From: Pycnopodia helianthoides
Lineage: Eukaryota; Echinodermata; Asteroidea; Forcipulatida; Asteriidae
Assembly (NCBI GenBank): GCA_032158295.1
Contig: CM063251.1
Location: 11,137,016 to 11,201,015 of the forward strand
Reading direction: 5' to 3'
Length of the DNA: 64,000 bases
Part shown: in pieces, positions 1-11,154 of the stretch
How the letters are laid out: each line of letters opens with the position of its first letter
Numbering within the stretch: the stretch's first letter is position 1
Translations under genes and position numbers: made by a program
The notes under the pieces: model-generated
Told to the model about the DNA's origin: nothing
Seen by the model: only the letters and a program-made list of their open reading frames with translations
Databases searched by the model: none

Positions 1-128
1 TTCAAAAGGAGCAATACAAACAATGAAAAACACAATGAAAAGCATCAGACACATAAGTATTGACACAAGTAAAAGACAAATAAAAATGAGGCTCAAGTTA
101 ATCTCATTTCACATATATCTTCATAAAA

Positions 129-290
129 GGATCAGGTTGGCCGAGTGGAATCTTTCCCAGACGTTTACCTTTGTGGACCCCGGTTCAAATCCAACCACAG
201 ACCGGAGCCTTGCACAGATGGATTGGGTTTTCAGTCCCTACCTGATTGCGTGGGTTTTCCCCATTGGGGTTTTCTTCCCACATCTAAATC
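129..290 (+). mobile_element. tRNA-derived SINE
   Basis: Box A-like TGGCCGAGTGG near 137 and box B-like GGTTCAAATCC near 182 are followed by a tail containing gcgtgggttttcccc and ggggttttcttccca. The tail and the imperfect tRNA fold indicate a SINE, not a functional tRNA. Confidence 0.6.
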
Positions 291-447
291 TTGAACATTT
301 CTTCTCATTTCCTATTCATCTTGTTATTGGCTCAAATTGTGCTATTAAAATGCGTAATAAAATATGTACAAATGTTATGTTAAGATTCGCTTTTCATTAA
401 AGTTCCCTTGCTAGAGTTTGTCATGCCAGGTATTTGGAAGAGGAAGT

Positions 448-490
448 CCCCCCCCCCCCCACCTCCACCCACCACCACCACCACCACCAC
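448..490. repeat. Poly-C tract followed by (CCA)n
   Basis: Thirteen C residues run into a CCA/CCACC microsatellite. A second C10 run is at about 539-548. Confidence 0.85.
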
Positions 491-554
491 GTGTTCCTAT
501 ACCCTAACACACTCTTTTTTCTCTCGTACAACTGTATCCCCCCCCCCCCTGAAA

Positions 555-735
555 ATCATCTAAGGAATTCCTGAGATTTCCAGAACACAATAAAGACACA
601 ATGTACATGTAAGGGGTACACCATGCCACATATCAAGAAATCAAATGGGAGGGAGGGGTAGACCATGCCACATATCGAGCTCCAAATGGGAGGGAGGGGT
701 AGACCATGGCACATATCAAGCACCAGAAATGGTCA
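555..735. repeat. Dispersed repeat with internal ~43-bp tandem copies
   Basis: Two and a half copies of a unit with ggtagaccatgccacatatc and aaatgggagggagggg lie just downstream of IAH1 exon 5. The left part (gagatttccagaacacaat, then aagacacaatg) recurs near 24300-24330 and in reverse near 36170-36320, so it is a dispersed family. Confidence 0.55.
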
Positions 736-742
736 GTCTTAC

Positions 743-3700
743 CTGCTCTTCCTGCATCAGTGTCCACACATCCAAGCATTCCACAGAGCATTCCTTTGAT
801 ACTTGGCAGCATGCCTTGGCATACAGCCCAGTGTTGGAATTTTTACGATTGATAGGACTTTCTGAAAAACACAAGACAAAGACCCTTATTAGGTGTTTCC
901 AATATAACAACCAAAAATTGAGATTTATACATGTTCTTTTTTCAGGTTTTATAGACTGATTTTTTCTTTGTTGAAAACATACAAGAACCCTGTATACTCA
1001 GTGTGTCCCCTGAGTTCTGTGAAAAAAAAATCACAGGCATATTACTCGGGTTGGATTTGAATGCTTTACACACATCGGTGAAATTGTAAAACCAAATGAT
1101 ATTCTTTATCCCCGTGCAAATTTAACATCTATTAAATTGTACCCACTGCTAAAATGTAGGATTCGAACTGCCTCTAGCTACCAGGCAATCTCGGTGGTCT
1201 AGTTGGTAAGACATCTGCTCTAGAATGGCAAAGGTCATGGGTTCGAATCCCACCCAACTAGTATGCCTGTGGGTTTTTTTCACAGAACTCCGGGAAGTAC
1301 TGAGTATACAGTGCTTTACACACATCAGTGAAATGGTAAAACCAAATAATATTAAAGAACCCTCTTACACATCGGTAACACAGACTGCCACAAAGTATCA
1401 TACCTTCCAGGCTAGCATTGGGTGTATGGGTTTGTATTAAGCGGAAACCCCAAGGCTTGTGTACTGTGGAATTTTGTGGCAAGTGCCAGTTGGGCAGGAG
1501 GGTATACCAGTATAGAAATAGGGTTTTGAATAAAATTTGACAAATTTCCCTTCACTACTGACCATTTTTTAGGCATCCCTGGCTCCAGACTTTGTCGTCT
1601 AGTGGTGGTGGTGAAATGATAATGATGTTATTTGATTGCAAGCCTCCATCCACTAAATACTGGACCATGCCCTGAAAAAAACATCATTGTCAAATGGGCT
1701 GAATAATGCTGAGCAAAGCATGAATTAAGACATAATGTACAGGAGCTTAAAGGTACGGTCAAAGATTGTTTTTTTGTCACGTACATTGATTTATAGGATA
1801 AATTGTGAAGAAAGATACAATAAAAGTCACCTGTGAAAGTTTCAGCTGAATACATTGGCTACTTGTTGAGAAAATAGCAAAAAACTGTTGAGGTATTTTC
1901 ATCAAGACTGTCGAATCCATCCAGAATTTAAAGAGGGGACAGCGGGTACCAACCGCATCTCTGGCCGCAGCATTCACAAACGGACACCAGGGAAATGTGA
2001 ATCTACAAAAGTTGCCTCTAGGTTATCTTTGGAGGTTCAAATTTGTTGACATATTTTCATTGCTTTCTATTGAACGGGGGCATTTCAGACCAAATAATTT
2101 CACAGGATGCTTACTATCATTACCATCTTTATAACAATAAGGCTTCCGGATGAAAAATACACAATTCTTTTTTCAAGGTCATTACCAAAGTGTGACCCCT
2201 ACCTCTATGATGAGTACCCCAATACACACTTTAAGTGGTACACACAAACGTAGGACTCTTCCTCTGCCCACAGCCACTGACAGTTTTATTATGAAAGTGA
2301 AATTAGGTTAAAGTCCTCACAGGGCTTAGATTACTCATGACTTCAAATCGAACCCTTTTACTAATCATGTAATTAAAAACACATTAAACTTGAAGTACAT
2401 TTGTAACAGCAGTAACATTATACAAATATTGGATGCGTAATATGAGTGCATTGTTGCAGAGTATAATCACAAAGTGAAATCTGGACTATTCCATTTCACA
2501 AGACAAGGCCGAGTGAATTATATTCTGTGACAGTGCATGAACAAAATTCTTTCAATATTTGTTTTATATAACTCAAACATACAGTAGATCCTTGTCTTTT
2601 GAAATATTGTCACAATGAACCCATAATAGACACAGAAACTCGTCCACCCTATACTTCTTTGAAAGTTCTTTTTCTAATCCCAACAATGTGATATCATTTT
2701 TAAAACCAAAATCTTTGTTAAACACTTCAGGATTTGAAGAAACATAATTGGCAAATGTAAAACTCAATATAGTTTGGACCAACTTGGTCCCTGAAGTTTG
2801 AAAACGCGCGAGACTTGCACAAGTCTATTCAGCCTGTAAAGTAATTAATGATTCACTTTGCGGTTTGAACTATTCAATAACCACTTCCAATATGGCATTG
2901 TTTCACAATCTACCTGTAAGTTTGCTGAGAAGTCGTCTACGCTGACGTATTTAGCACCTCTCGTCTTCTCCAGAACTGAATCATTGGCTCCAAAGAGGAT
3001 TGTAACCATGGCAACCCGGGGTATGTCTTCCTTTGGAATGCATCTCGGTAAAGCGATGCGACCCCATGTGGAGTTGTAGCCTGAGAAGCCTCTGTTCAGA
3101 ACATCACATTTTCTGTAAGTTGTAGGAAACAAGAAGAATAAGTACAGACTTGGTATGCAAATTTATCTTGTTGAGCTGCAAAAAAACAAAAACGAAAATT
3201 GTTAAAAGAAAAAGACAAACCTTCCTGATTCAAGCTTTCACAAAAAACTCAATGGGTCTGTCAGGTAAGCAGAATTGTTTTGTTACAAGTTTGAATGTAT
3301 ACTTTTTTGCTTTTTGTTTTGGGGTGTTCTAGTTTGTTGATGTTTGTTTTGGGGTGGGTTTTATTATTTTGGGGGTGGGCAATCAGCTTTTGTTTTTATG
3401 ACATTTGCAGTCGCACAGTCTCTTCAAAAGGTTCTCTTTTTGAAAATCACAACATGTACAAATGATAGAAATTTGATACCATAACTTGCCATGGGCTCTT
3501 TCTCTACCTGGTCTCCATAATCTTGGCATATCCGTTTAAAATGTTCCATTGACGTTTGATTGATTTTCTATGAAAGTGGCCTTGACCTTTTAAGATCAAA
3601 TTTAGAAATAATCATTCCAGCAGTTCAACTAAAAAAGTGCTATTACTGTTGTGCTGCCATAAACCTCCCCAAACATTGAACCAGTCTGAATGAAGTCATA

Positions 3701-6278
3701 ATAATACAAAGTTCTTATATAGTGCTTTATTACACCTGAGGGTGTCTCAAAGGGCTCAATATTTTTTCTACAGTTGACGTATGTGGAGCTATGTTTGAAT
3801 TTTAAGACCCATTTATTTACATAGCACTAAGTTACGGTTTGCAGGGTGCTGTGTTGCAATCTGCAGCCAACCATACCAGAATTTAACGCTAGGGCAAATC
3901 CCTTCTCTTAACGATAAGTGAAATCGGTTATTTTACGTGCATTAATTACACAACACACAGGACCTATGGCTTCACGTCCCATCCAAAGGATGAAGTAATA
4001 ATGGTTAAGTGCCTTGCTTTTACGACACAAAGTGTCAAGACCGAGACTTGAACCCACACTCTGCTGGTCAGAAACATCAGAACTTGGGTCCAGTGACCAT
4101 TCGGCCACGACACGCCACTTAAAAAAAAATTAGAACTTAAAAGAAAATCTGATTTGTAAAAATAGCCTGCATCAACAACATACCTTTGCAATAAATCTGC
4201 AAGGGATGAACCCCATCCCCCTTCACTAAAAGCAAACTGTTGGAGTAAAGACAAGAAAGACACAAGATGTTCAAATTCTGAAGACAAAGTGAGTATTCTT
4301 TGAGTCTTATTGTGTGGGTTAAGGGAAAAACAACACAAACCTTGTATCAATTGATCCAATACTGATAAGATTTAACCATTTGGGTAATTAATGTCAACAC
4401 AAAATGAGGCATTAGGTTATGTAAATTCTTTCCAGAGTTTGGGCTGCAGCAACAATAGGACCTAAATCTTTGTGTTTTTTACCATTTTGCCTAATAGTAC
4501 AGTCTCTGTCCTAAAGGCAGGGTATACCTTTGGTAATTACTCCAAAAATTTGAGACCATAAAATTAAAAACTTGCTAGGTAAAGACACTGGTGGAGCTGT
4601 TAATAATTATAAAACATTGTTAGATACAACCCCCTTTGAAGCAATGTAGTTTTAGAGAGAAAGGCTTCAGGCACACCATTCCATGTAGCAACGTGGTGTT
4701 TTTTACCTTTCATTATATTTTTGCAACTTTGATGACCAATTGAGCCCAAATTTTCACAGGTTTATTATTTTCTGCATATGTTGGGATACACCGAGTGAGG
4801 ATACTGGTCTTTGACAATTGCCAAAAGTATACTCTGCCTTTAAGTGTTCTTCTCCATCTTCTTGGGCATTATTAGTATGACAAGGCTGTTTTAATTTTGC
4901 AAGGGCACTTCCGATGGAAAAATCTTAAAGTCTATGGGAGTATTTTGAAGAGCACCAAGACCAAAACCAGTTGGTCTTCATGGCCTCCATATAATTCCAC
5001 ACCTCCATCATAAAATACTGAACTGCCTCTAGCTACTGGGCAAGTTCGGTGGTCAATGGTCTTAAGATTGATCGTAAGTGCGAAATCAATCTTAATTGCT
5101 TCGCAAAGCGTGATGTAACAGTACAAATCACTATGGTGAAATGTGGCAACGCAACTTCAGGATAATCTTTCTTAGTGCTTTGTGAAATCCAGCCCTGGAC
5201 TCCAATGTTACCCTGTTTCCTGAGTGTCAGAAGTTTTTATACACAAATTTGTTTTTAAAAAACTTTAAAAAAAGTAGTTTTAAAGTATTAAGGAGCATTT
5301 CACTTTAGGCCAGTTTTCCAGTAATGTTACTCAAACTATACAGTCTTCTGATTAGTAATTAATTACAAATTGTAGCACATTGAAATTTTTGAATTAAATT
5401 GTATTCATACCGTGGCGACCGTGTCATACATAAACCCCTAGACATAATTTCAAAGAACAATTTAATTAAGCAGAAAATGTTGCTTAAGAGTTGTCAGCAA
5501 AGCAAACATTGGCAGGAAACCAGTTACCAAAAAATGGTACAAAAGATGTAGTGTTTTTGTGGTATTTCGGTACTCCTAGAATTATGAGGTTCGATCTGCT
5601 GTCGGATCGAACCTCATAATTCTATTTCTAGGAGTAGTATTTCGGTAACCATTTACGATTTACTGGTAAGCAAAATTGTTTTGTGTTTTAAGCAGAAAAA
5701 AAGTCACCGGCCAAAATGCCATGTCATCTGGTCACATGTTTCATCTGCTCTTTCTTCTGCAGAATATTTTTAAGCAATATTTTCTGCTGAATAAAAATTG
5801 GGCACGCCTTACCAAAGAAGAACACACAACTACACTGAGGAAAGTAAGAATAAGAACACTGCAGTACGGTAAAAAAAAAACTACGTAGACAGTCATTTAA
5901 ATATGCTGCATCTGAATACCGTCTGGTGCCGTTATGACTGGGTGACTGGTGGTGTCTAGCCCACCTTGTTGGGCTGTCATGGCTCTCTTTTAACATCGGT
6001 CATAAGAGAGCCATGACATCCAAATAATACAAGGTGGGCTAGGTGGTGTCATAATATGAGTGGTGGTGTCACCATATACCATGTCAGTGTCATGTCAGTG
6101 TCACACTCACACTATGTGTCACCCAGTGTGGTCAGTGTCAGTCGCTCACAAAAATTTACTTTCTCAGCACCTTAAAATGCTTACTAGTGTGATAGTTACT
6201 GGTGTGTTTTTTTTGTTAGTGATGTCTGCCTACCTGTGTGAGAGAGTCTCCAAATAATATAACTTTAGGCCAAGACAT
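743..6278 (-). CDS. IAH1: Isoamyl acetate-hydrolysing esterase 1 homologue (GDSL/SGNH hydrolase), 3' end outside window
   Basis: Five coding exons, in transcript order 6278-6234, 4236-4184, 3112-2914, 1671-1563 and 861-743, join in frame through GT/AG introns and give 175 residues. The start reads MSWPKVILFGDSLTQ, with an in-frame TAG just upstream. Visible SGNH blocks are GDS (10-12, Ser12 the expected nucleophile), RGFSGYN (40-46, oxyanion glycine) and GAND (74-77, oxyanion asparagine). Further matches to vertebrate IAH1 are GGWGSSLAD, RKCDVLNRGFSGYN and LDVWTLMQ. The family is about 250 residues, and the final exon(s) with the DxxH catalytic pair are not found at 1-742, so the gene runs off the left edge. 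The family hydrolyses short acyl esters and is probably cytosolic, since no signal peptide is seen. The acceptor-like tttctag six bases before the ATG suggests an upstream 5' UTR exon. Introns hold SINEs, a TTAA element and two hairpins. Confidence 0.93.
960..1320 (+). mobile_element. tRNA-like SINE with a flanking partial inverted copy
   Basis: A tRNA-like head at 1190-1262 has box A TGGTCTAGTTGG and box B GGTTCGAATCC, then the tail tgcctgtgggtttttttcac. A related segment in the opposite sense lies at 981-1050, and gctttacacacatc(a/g)gtgaaat occurs at both ends. A fragment of the same head (aactgcctctagctac) is at about 5021-5060. The region lies in an IAH1 intron. Confidence 0.5.
3711..4120 (-). 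mobile_element. tRNA-Leu/Ser-like SINE, minus strand
   Basis: Read on the minus strand it starts GGCGTGTCGTGGCCGAATGG (box A), with box B near GGTTCAAGTCTCGG, and ends in a tail with tatatagtgc. The same head occurs at 32138-32332, 51290-51594, 53333-53650 and 59411-59672. It lies in an IAH1 intron. Confidence 0.65.
4511..4843. mobile_element. TTAA-flanked MITE, family 2
   Basis: The left end aaaggcagggtatacctttgg and the right end aagtatactctgccttt are inverted; the right flank is TTAA and the left has decayed to CTAA. The interior resembles the element at 21700-22085 (ttgacaattgccaa, ggtttattattttctgcata). It has no coding capacity and lies in IAH1 intron 1. Confidence 0.65.
5571..5636. 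repeat. Fold-back hairpin
   Basis: The left arm 5571-5596 pairs with the right arm 5605-5636 around the loop tgctgtcg, apart from a six-base insertion in the right arm. The hairpin is flanked on both sides by the direct repeat gtatttcggta. It lies in IAH1 intron 1. Confidence 0.85.
5957..6041. repeat. Fold-back hairpin
   Basis: The arms 5957-5989 (tagcccaccttg..., gtcatggctctctt) and 6004-6041 are inverted repeats with a 14-base loop and a short mismatched bulge. They lie 190 bases from IAH1 exon 1, inside intron 1. Confidence 0.85.
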
Positions 6279-6942
6279 TATAACCTAGAAACAGTCACAC
6301 AGAATCAGAAAATCTGCACTCAGACACAGCAGAAACGCATGTTTGTGTTGAGCGCCTGTCTGGTGTACTAACGCTGGAGGGCGCTAAACTTCATAACAGC
6401 AATTATTTATTTTTAGTGTTTGGCCGTGGTGTGTGTGGGTATTGCACCTCGATCTTTACCACGAGAAAAAAAGTAAATTCATTTGGTAAAACTTCCTAAC
6501 AAGTAAAATGTAATTACAAAAATAAGTGATTAAATAATGTAAGTTCTGACCTAGAAAGTATAATCTCTTCGTTTATCTGAAAATGTTTTTTAGTGCAAAC
6601 ATCTAAGAAGAGGTGTGTTTTAACCATAGCTCATTGACTTTTAAGACAGAGCCAAACAGTCATAAGACGGTTGATTACCAGAGACCACACTAAAGCTATA
6701 AACTTCTCTGCCCGTTAATCTTTCGTTGGCTACCGCCGGAAACAGTTTCAAATTTCCCGCACTCCCATAAACACCGAGGTCAGCTGCTGAGGTCAGTTAC
6801 GTTCACAGAGACACTGCTGAAAATTTCTTTCTCTGTAGCTAAAGTATCAAATTTCACTTCTAAGTTTTTCACTGCTAACTTTTGGACTTAGCAGCGAAGT
6901 TAGCTAACTTTTGCGCTCACACGGTCAGACAAATTCTGCTGT

Positions 6943-7202
6943 TAAGGCCTGCGCTAAACGTCGCACGTTTGTCGTGTCGAACTCAAACAGTTGTAAAATT
7001 AGGAATTAAATTCGACAAAAGAGCGACGTTTAGCGCAAACCTTTTATTTAAGTTCGGCACTGCCGTGTAGCACGGCAAGCCCTGCCGTGCTACACGGTAG
7101 CGGCACGACACGGTGACAAACGTCGCGCTCTTGCCGTGTCGAATCGAACTGAAAACATTTGAGTTCGGCTCGGCAAAAGTGCGACGTTTAGCGCAGGCCT
7201 TA
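6943..7202. mobile_element. Inverted-repeat MITE with nested central hairpin
   Basis: Perfect 24-bp terminal inverted repeats (6943-6966 and 7179-7202, core cctgcgctaaacgtcgca) bound 260 bases. In the centre 7063-7077 and 7083-7097 form a perfect 15-bp hairpin. A third copy of gacgtttagcgca is at 7025. It is CpG-rich compared with its surroundings and lies about 0.7 kb upstream of IAH1 exon 1, with no ORF of note. Confidence 0.8.
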
Positions 7203-7837
7203 GCTACAGCAGCGAAGTTAGCTCACTCGTGTGAACCCTCAAACCCTCCGTCCTTTCCCCCCCCCCCCCAATTCCCTCACACACGTTTCCTCATTGTGGC
7301 TTTGCCCTTTAATTCTTCCCTCTTTTTTTCTTTTAAAGAACTGCACATGACGCCTCAAACGTTTTTAAAGCTTGTTTTTCAATACATGATTATCACTGAT
7401 GATTCGGAGCAAAGCATTACAACTGACAAAACTTCAAGCTTTTTGAACAATTAGGAGTGCGTTTCCGGTTTTATTACTTTCTGTGCATATTATCCTTGAT
7501 TAAAAATCTCTCTGACACTGGTCATGTCCCTTGACTTGATTGCACACGGCTATTCATGTATGATTTCACTTTTCCCTTTATCAACACAAACAAGCTGCTA
7601 AGCACATTCAAAATAATTTTGCGTAGGCCTATCGCAATAAGGTTATCAGCCAAAATACCATTTTACATGTAGGCCTACCGTCTGTGAACGGTTTGCTCGG
7701 TTTTGCTCAGCAGATTGCTAAGCAAAAGTTTCAGCCTCAACCAGCCGAGATTGGGCCCAGTGGACAGATCATTGAACTCCGGCACGCATGGTTTTGGAAT
7801 TTGGAAAGGTGTATTTTCGCGGCTGTAACCAATTACT
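7203..7837. other. Non-coding stretch
   Basis: A C11 tract is at about 7257-7268. A fragment reading gctaagcaaaagtttcag near 7720 resembles a dispersed repeat. I see no gene. Confidence 0.5.
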
Positions 7838-8220
7838 TTAAAGGAACATTACAGAATTGGTAAGAAATAAACTAGTTTAATATACTTTTTGATCACAGAT
7901 TTACATAAAACTTACACGGTCTAATGATGATGATGATAGAAAACAGCCCTTGAAATATTTCTGTCTGAAACGCCATATTTGATGAGAAATGAATAAACTA
8001 ATTTTCCGATTGGAGTTTATCGCTCAGTGAGCGTTTTATTCATTTGTTGAATCTATATGATTTCATGCAAATGTGTAATCGGTTTTCACTATTTTCTCGT
8101 GACCCAGATGGCCGATCGATCTCAAACTTCTACAGGTTTGTCAGTTTATATATATGGTGGATTACGTAAAGTGCTTACACTGCTAGCAACGTTTTGTTAG
8201 CAAAACCAATTCTTACAACA
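7838..8220. mobile_element. TTAA-flanked MITE, family 1, copy 1
   Basis: It starts TTAAAGGAACATTACAGAAT and shares its whole interior (gatcacagatttacat, ggagtttatcgctcagtgag, caaacttctacaggtttgtc) with 27785-28175 and 48827-49221. The right terminus is damaged (ccaattcttacaacaa). Confidence 0.8.
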
Positions 8221-8604
8221 ACCAATTTGTCGGGTCACATAAAGGAAAAACAAGAATTGGATATCGGACACAAAGTCTAGGGAAAACAGTCAGATGACAG
8301 GTCTCTACCATGAAGATGAACCTCTGAAGGAGCACTTTCTACGTTAGCGAGTCCTCATCTGACGACTGGTGCGGTTACCACAATTCCATGTTGCATAGCT
8401 TTACTGATTCACTTTGTTGCTTATCTGAAATCACTGAATTGTTGGTATCTTTTATCATGAGAATTTCATCAAGCAATGTTTGCTTAGAGCCTAGAATTGG
8501 CCTGCTAATAGTTATTTTTATGTATGATGACAACAAGTAATATATGAAGCTCTGAATGATTTTATATAAATCAAATGGCCTGTTCAATAATTGTTACAGA
8601 CCAA

Positions 8605-9770
8605 TCTAGATCAGATATACCCCCCCCCGCTTCTTCTACAGCTTGATAAGGTCTGGTTATAGTACTATCAAATCAGATAGTCTGACCCTCCTTCTTCCAG
8701 TCAGCATGATCAAAGTGTCTTGGCTTATGGATAGAGACTAGTCTAAAAGTCTGAAGAGTCTGACCCCCCCCACCACGTCTTCTTCCTCGCAGATAAGAAA
8801 GGTCTTGGTTATGATACAGACTAGTCAGAAGTTTAGAATATCTGCCCCCCCCCCTCTTTCTTCCATTCAGCATGATAGTTTGCTTATGGATACAGACATC
8901 TAGAAGTCTGAAAGTCTGACCCCCCCTCCTCTTTTCCAGCAGATGAATAAAGGTCTGCTAATGGATACAGATAGTCTAGAAGTCTTTAAGATTGGGCCCC
9001 CCCCCCCCGCTTTCTTCCCACATGATAAGAAAGGTATTGCTTATGAACAGACTAGTCTAGAATCAAATATTGAGCCCCCCCCCCCCTCTTCTCCCGCAGC
9101 ATGATAGTCTTGGTTATGGATACAGACTATAGTCTAAAGCTGAAGGTCTGACCCCCCCCCCCCCCGTTTTTTCATAGCACTTGGTAAGGTCTCATTCTAG
9201 AAGGGCAGAATAGCTGACCCCCCCTTTCTTCCTGCAGCATGATAAAAGGTCTTGGCTTATAGATACAGACTAGTCTAGAAGTCGGAATAGTCTGACCCCC
9301 TCCCTCTCTTCCTACGCTTGAAAGTCTTGTTATATACAACTAGTCTAGAGCCAGAATAGTCTGGACCCCTCCTCTTTTTCAGCAGCTTGATAAGTCTTGC
9401 TATAGATACAGACTAGTCTAGAAGTCGAATAGTCTGACCCCCCCCTCTTCTTCCTAGCAGCTTGATAAAGGTTTGCTTATATACAGATATCTAGAAGTCG
9501 GAATAGTCTGACCCCCTCCCTCTTCTTCCTAGCAGCTTTATAAAGGTCTTGGTTATAGATACAATAGTCTAGAAGTCGAATAGTCTGACCCCCATCCCTC
9601 TTCTTCCTAGCAGCATGATAAAGGTCTTGGCTTTATGATACAGACTAGTCTAGAAGCCAGAATAGTCTGACCCCCACTCCCTTATGGATAAAGACCATTG
9701 TCTAGAAGCCAGAATATTCTGAGCCCCCCCCCCCACCCACCCCTGCCTTCTTGGTAGCAGCATGATAAAG
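8605..9770. repeat. Poly-C minisatellite, ~80-90 bp unit
   Basis: About 13 irregular copies of a unit with tctgacccccc, cttcttcc, agcagcttgataaaggtctt, ggttatagatacagac and the palindromic core agactagtct. Copy length varies through many small indels, mainly in the C runs. Confidence 0.85.
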
Positions 9771-10173
9771 GCTGTGACATAAAAGACAGACTTTTAAATG
9801 ATTTAGATATGACAATCTTTCTTCTTTTTTCTCAATTGTTTTTATTTTATTATATTTTTCCAAGATAATTTACATTTTCAGAATAAATCATTTAACATTT
9901 TAAAGATTTAACTGATCTTGGCTGAGTTGATTTTAACATTTTTGAACAAACATAAATTAATTTAGGCTGTTATGTTCATCTTCAATGTCAAGTTATGGCA
10001 GGAATAGCCACTCTTTATATAAAGTGTATGGATTCATTTAATCTCCTAATGACATTATTTGGTTTTTGTCCCTAATTGTAAATGCATCCAACCAAAATAT
10101 GAGTTGTCTTGCATTCTAGTGGGACAATGGGAGATGACTTTGAACTATTCGATGAACAAAATCATAATTTTGA

Positions 10174-10213
<40 letters not shown>

Positions 10214-11150
10214 ATAAAGGTTTACAATTTGCTTTTTTAACCTGGGAGAGGCGAACAACAGAAAAAAACCTCTTGGGAAAATCTGAAAATTCCTCTCCGA
10301 CCCTCTTTTAAAGAGCGATCAAGCTTTTTTTGCTCCAGGTTGGAACTTCAAGTTCCTTTATTAAAAAGCAGCATTCTAAACCTTTTGAATTAATTAATTA
10401 ATTCAATTAGACATTATTGAAAAGACCAATTAATCCTAAAGCTGTTCTGACAATGGTTCTGGATTTGACAGTTTCTTATTGGTCTGTCACTGTGATTTAA
10501 TGAATCACTGGAGTGGATTTAGAATGGTACCCAAACATCAGGGCGTACCATCGTTTTTTATGCGAAAACACTCAATGTTTATGGTCAGACCTCCATACGT
10601 CCAGACGATCTGTGAGAGGGAGACAGAAAAAAGGCAAACCAGTTTTAAAATGACACAATATCAAATTGATGACTTGCAAGTGCCACATAACAAGTTTTTC
10701 GTATGTACTCTTCTTGATGAGGGAAGTGGATCTGATCACTTATATAAGTGCTTCTGAGAAGGGTAACATTTTAGGGGGGCACACCATTTTTTCAAAGGAA
10801 GCACTTCTGGCGAATTAAAACTGTATTTTTTTAATAACAAAAGTCAAGATTTCAAATAGGAGGGCACCAAGTGGAGGGGACAGGCCCACATGCCCCTCCC
10901 CCTTAGTTTCAGGTTGTATGGGGCCTCTAACGCTGGCAATATTAAAATTAAAAGTTTTTTTTTAAACTTAAATTTGTTTAAACTTAAACGGTTCCATCAA
11001 GATATGCCCCAGAGATATGCACTTTGATGCCAAAGAAATATTTAATTGAAAAATTGTACAAGCATTCAGCAAATACCTTATAAGGTATGTGCTTACAAGG
11101 GAACTAAATTCAAAACTATGTCAAATACTTTTTTCAACAATATGTTCCTT
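9771..11150. other. Non-coding stretch with a (GACT)n microsatellite
   Basis: A (GACT/ACTG)n run is at about 10168-10214. A dispersed fragment gcacttctgg(c)gaattaaaactgta near 10800-10830 recurs near 35125-35150. An ORF at 10479-10757 has no recognisable features. Confidence 0.5.
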
Positions 11151-11154
11151 ATAC

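Noticed and set aside
1190..1262. tRNA gene
   Set aside because: Boxes A and B are present, but the acceptor stem does not pair and a SINE tail follows.
2573..2782. Minus-strand ORF between IAH1 exons
   Set aside because: Exons 3 and 4 join perfectly without it and it matches no part of IAH1. It is probably chance.
10479..10757. 92-codon plus-strand ORF
   Set aside because: No domain, no splice context and biased composition; not supported as a gene.
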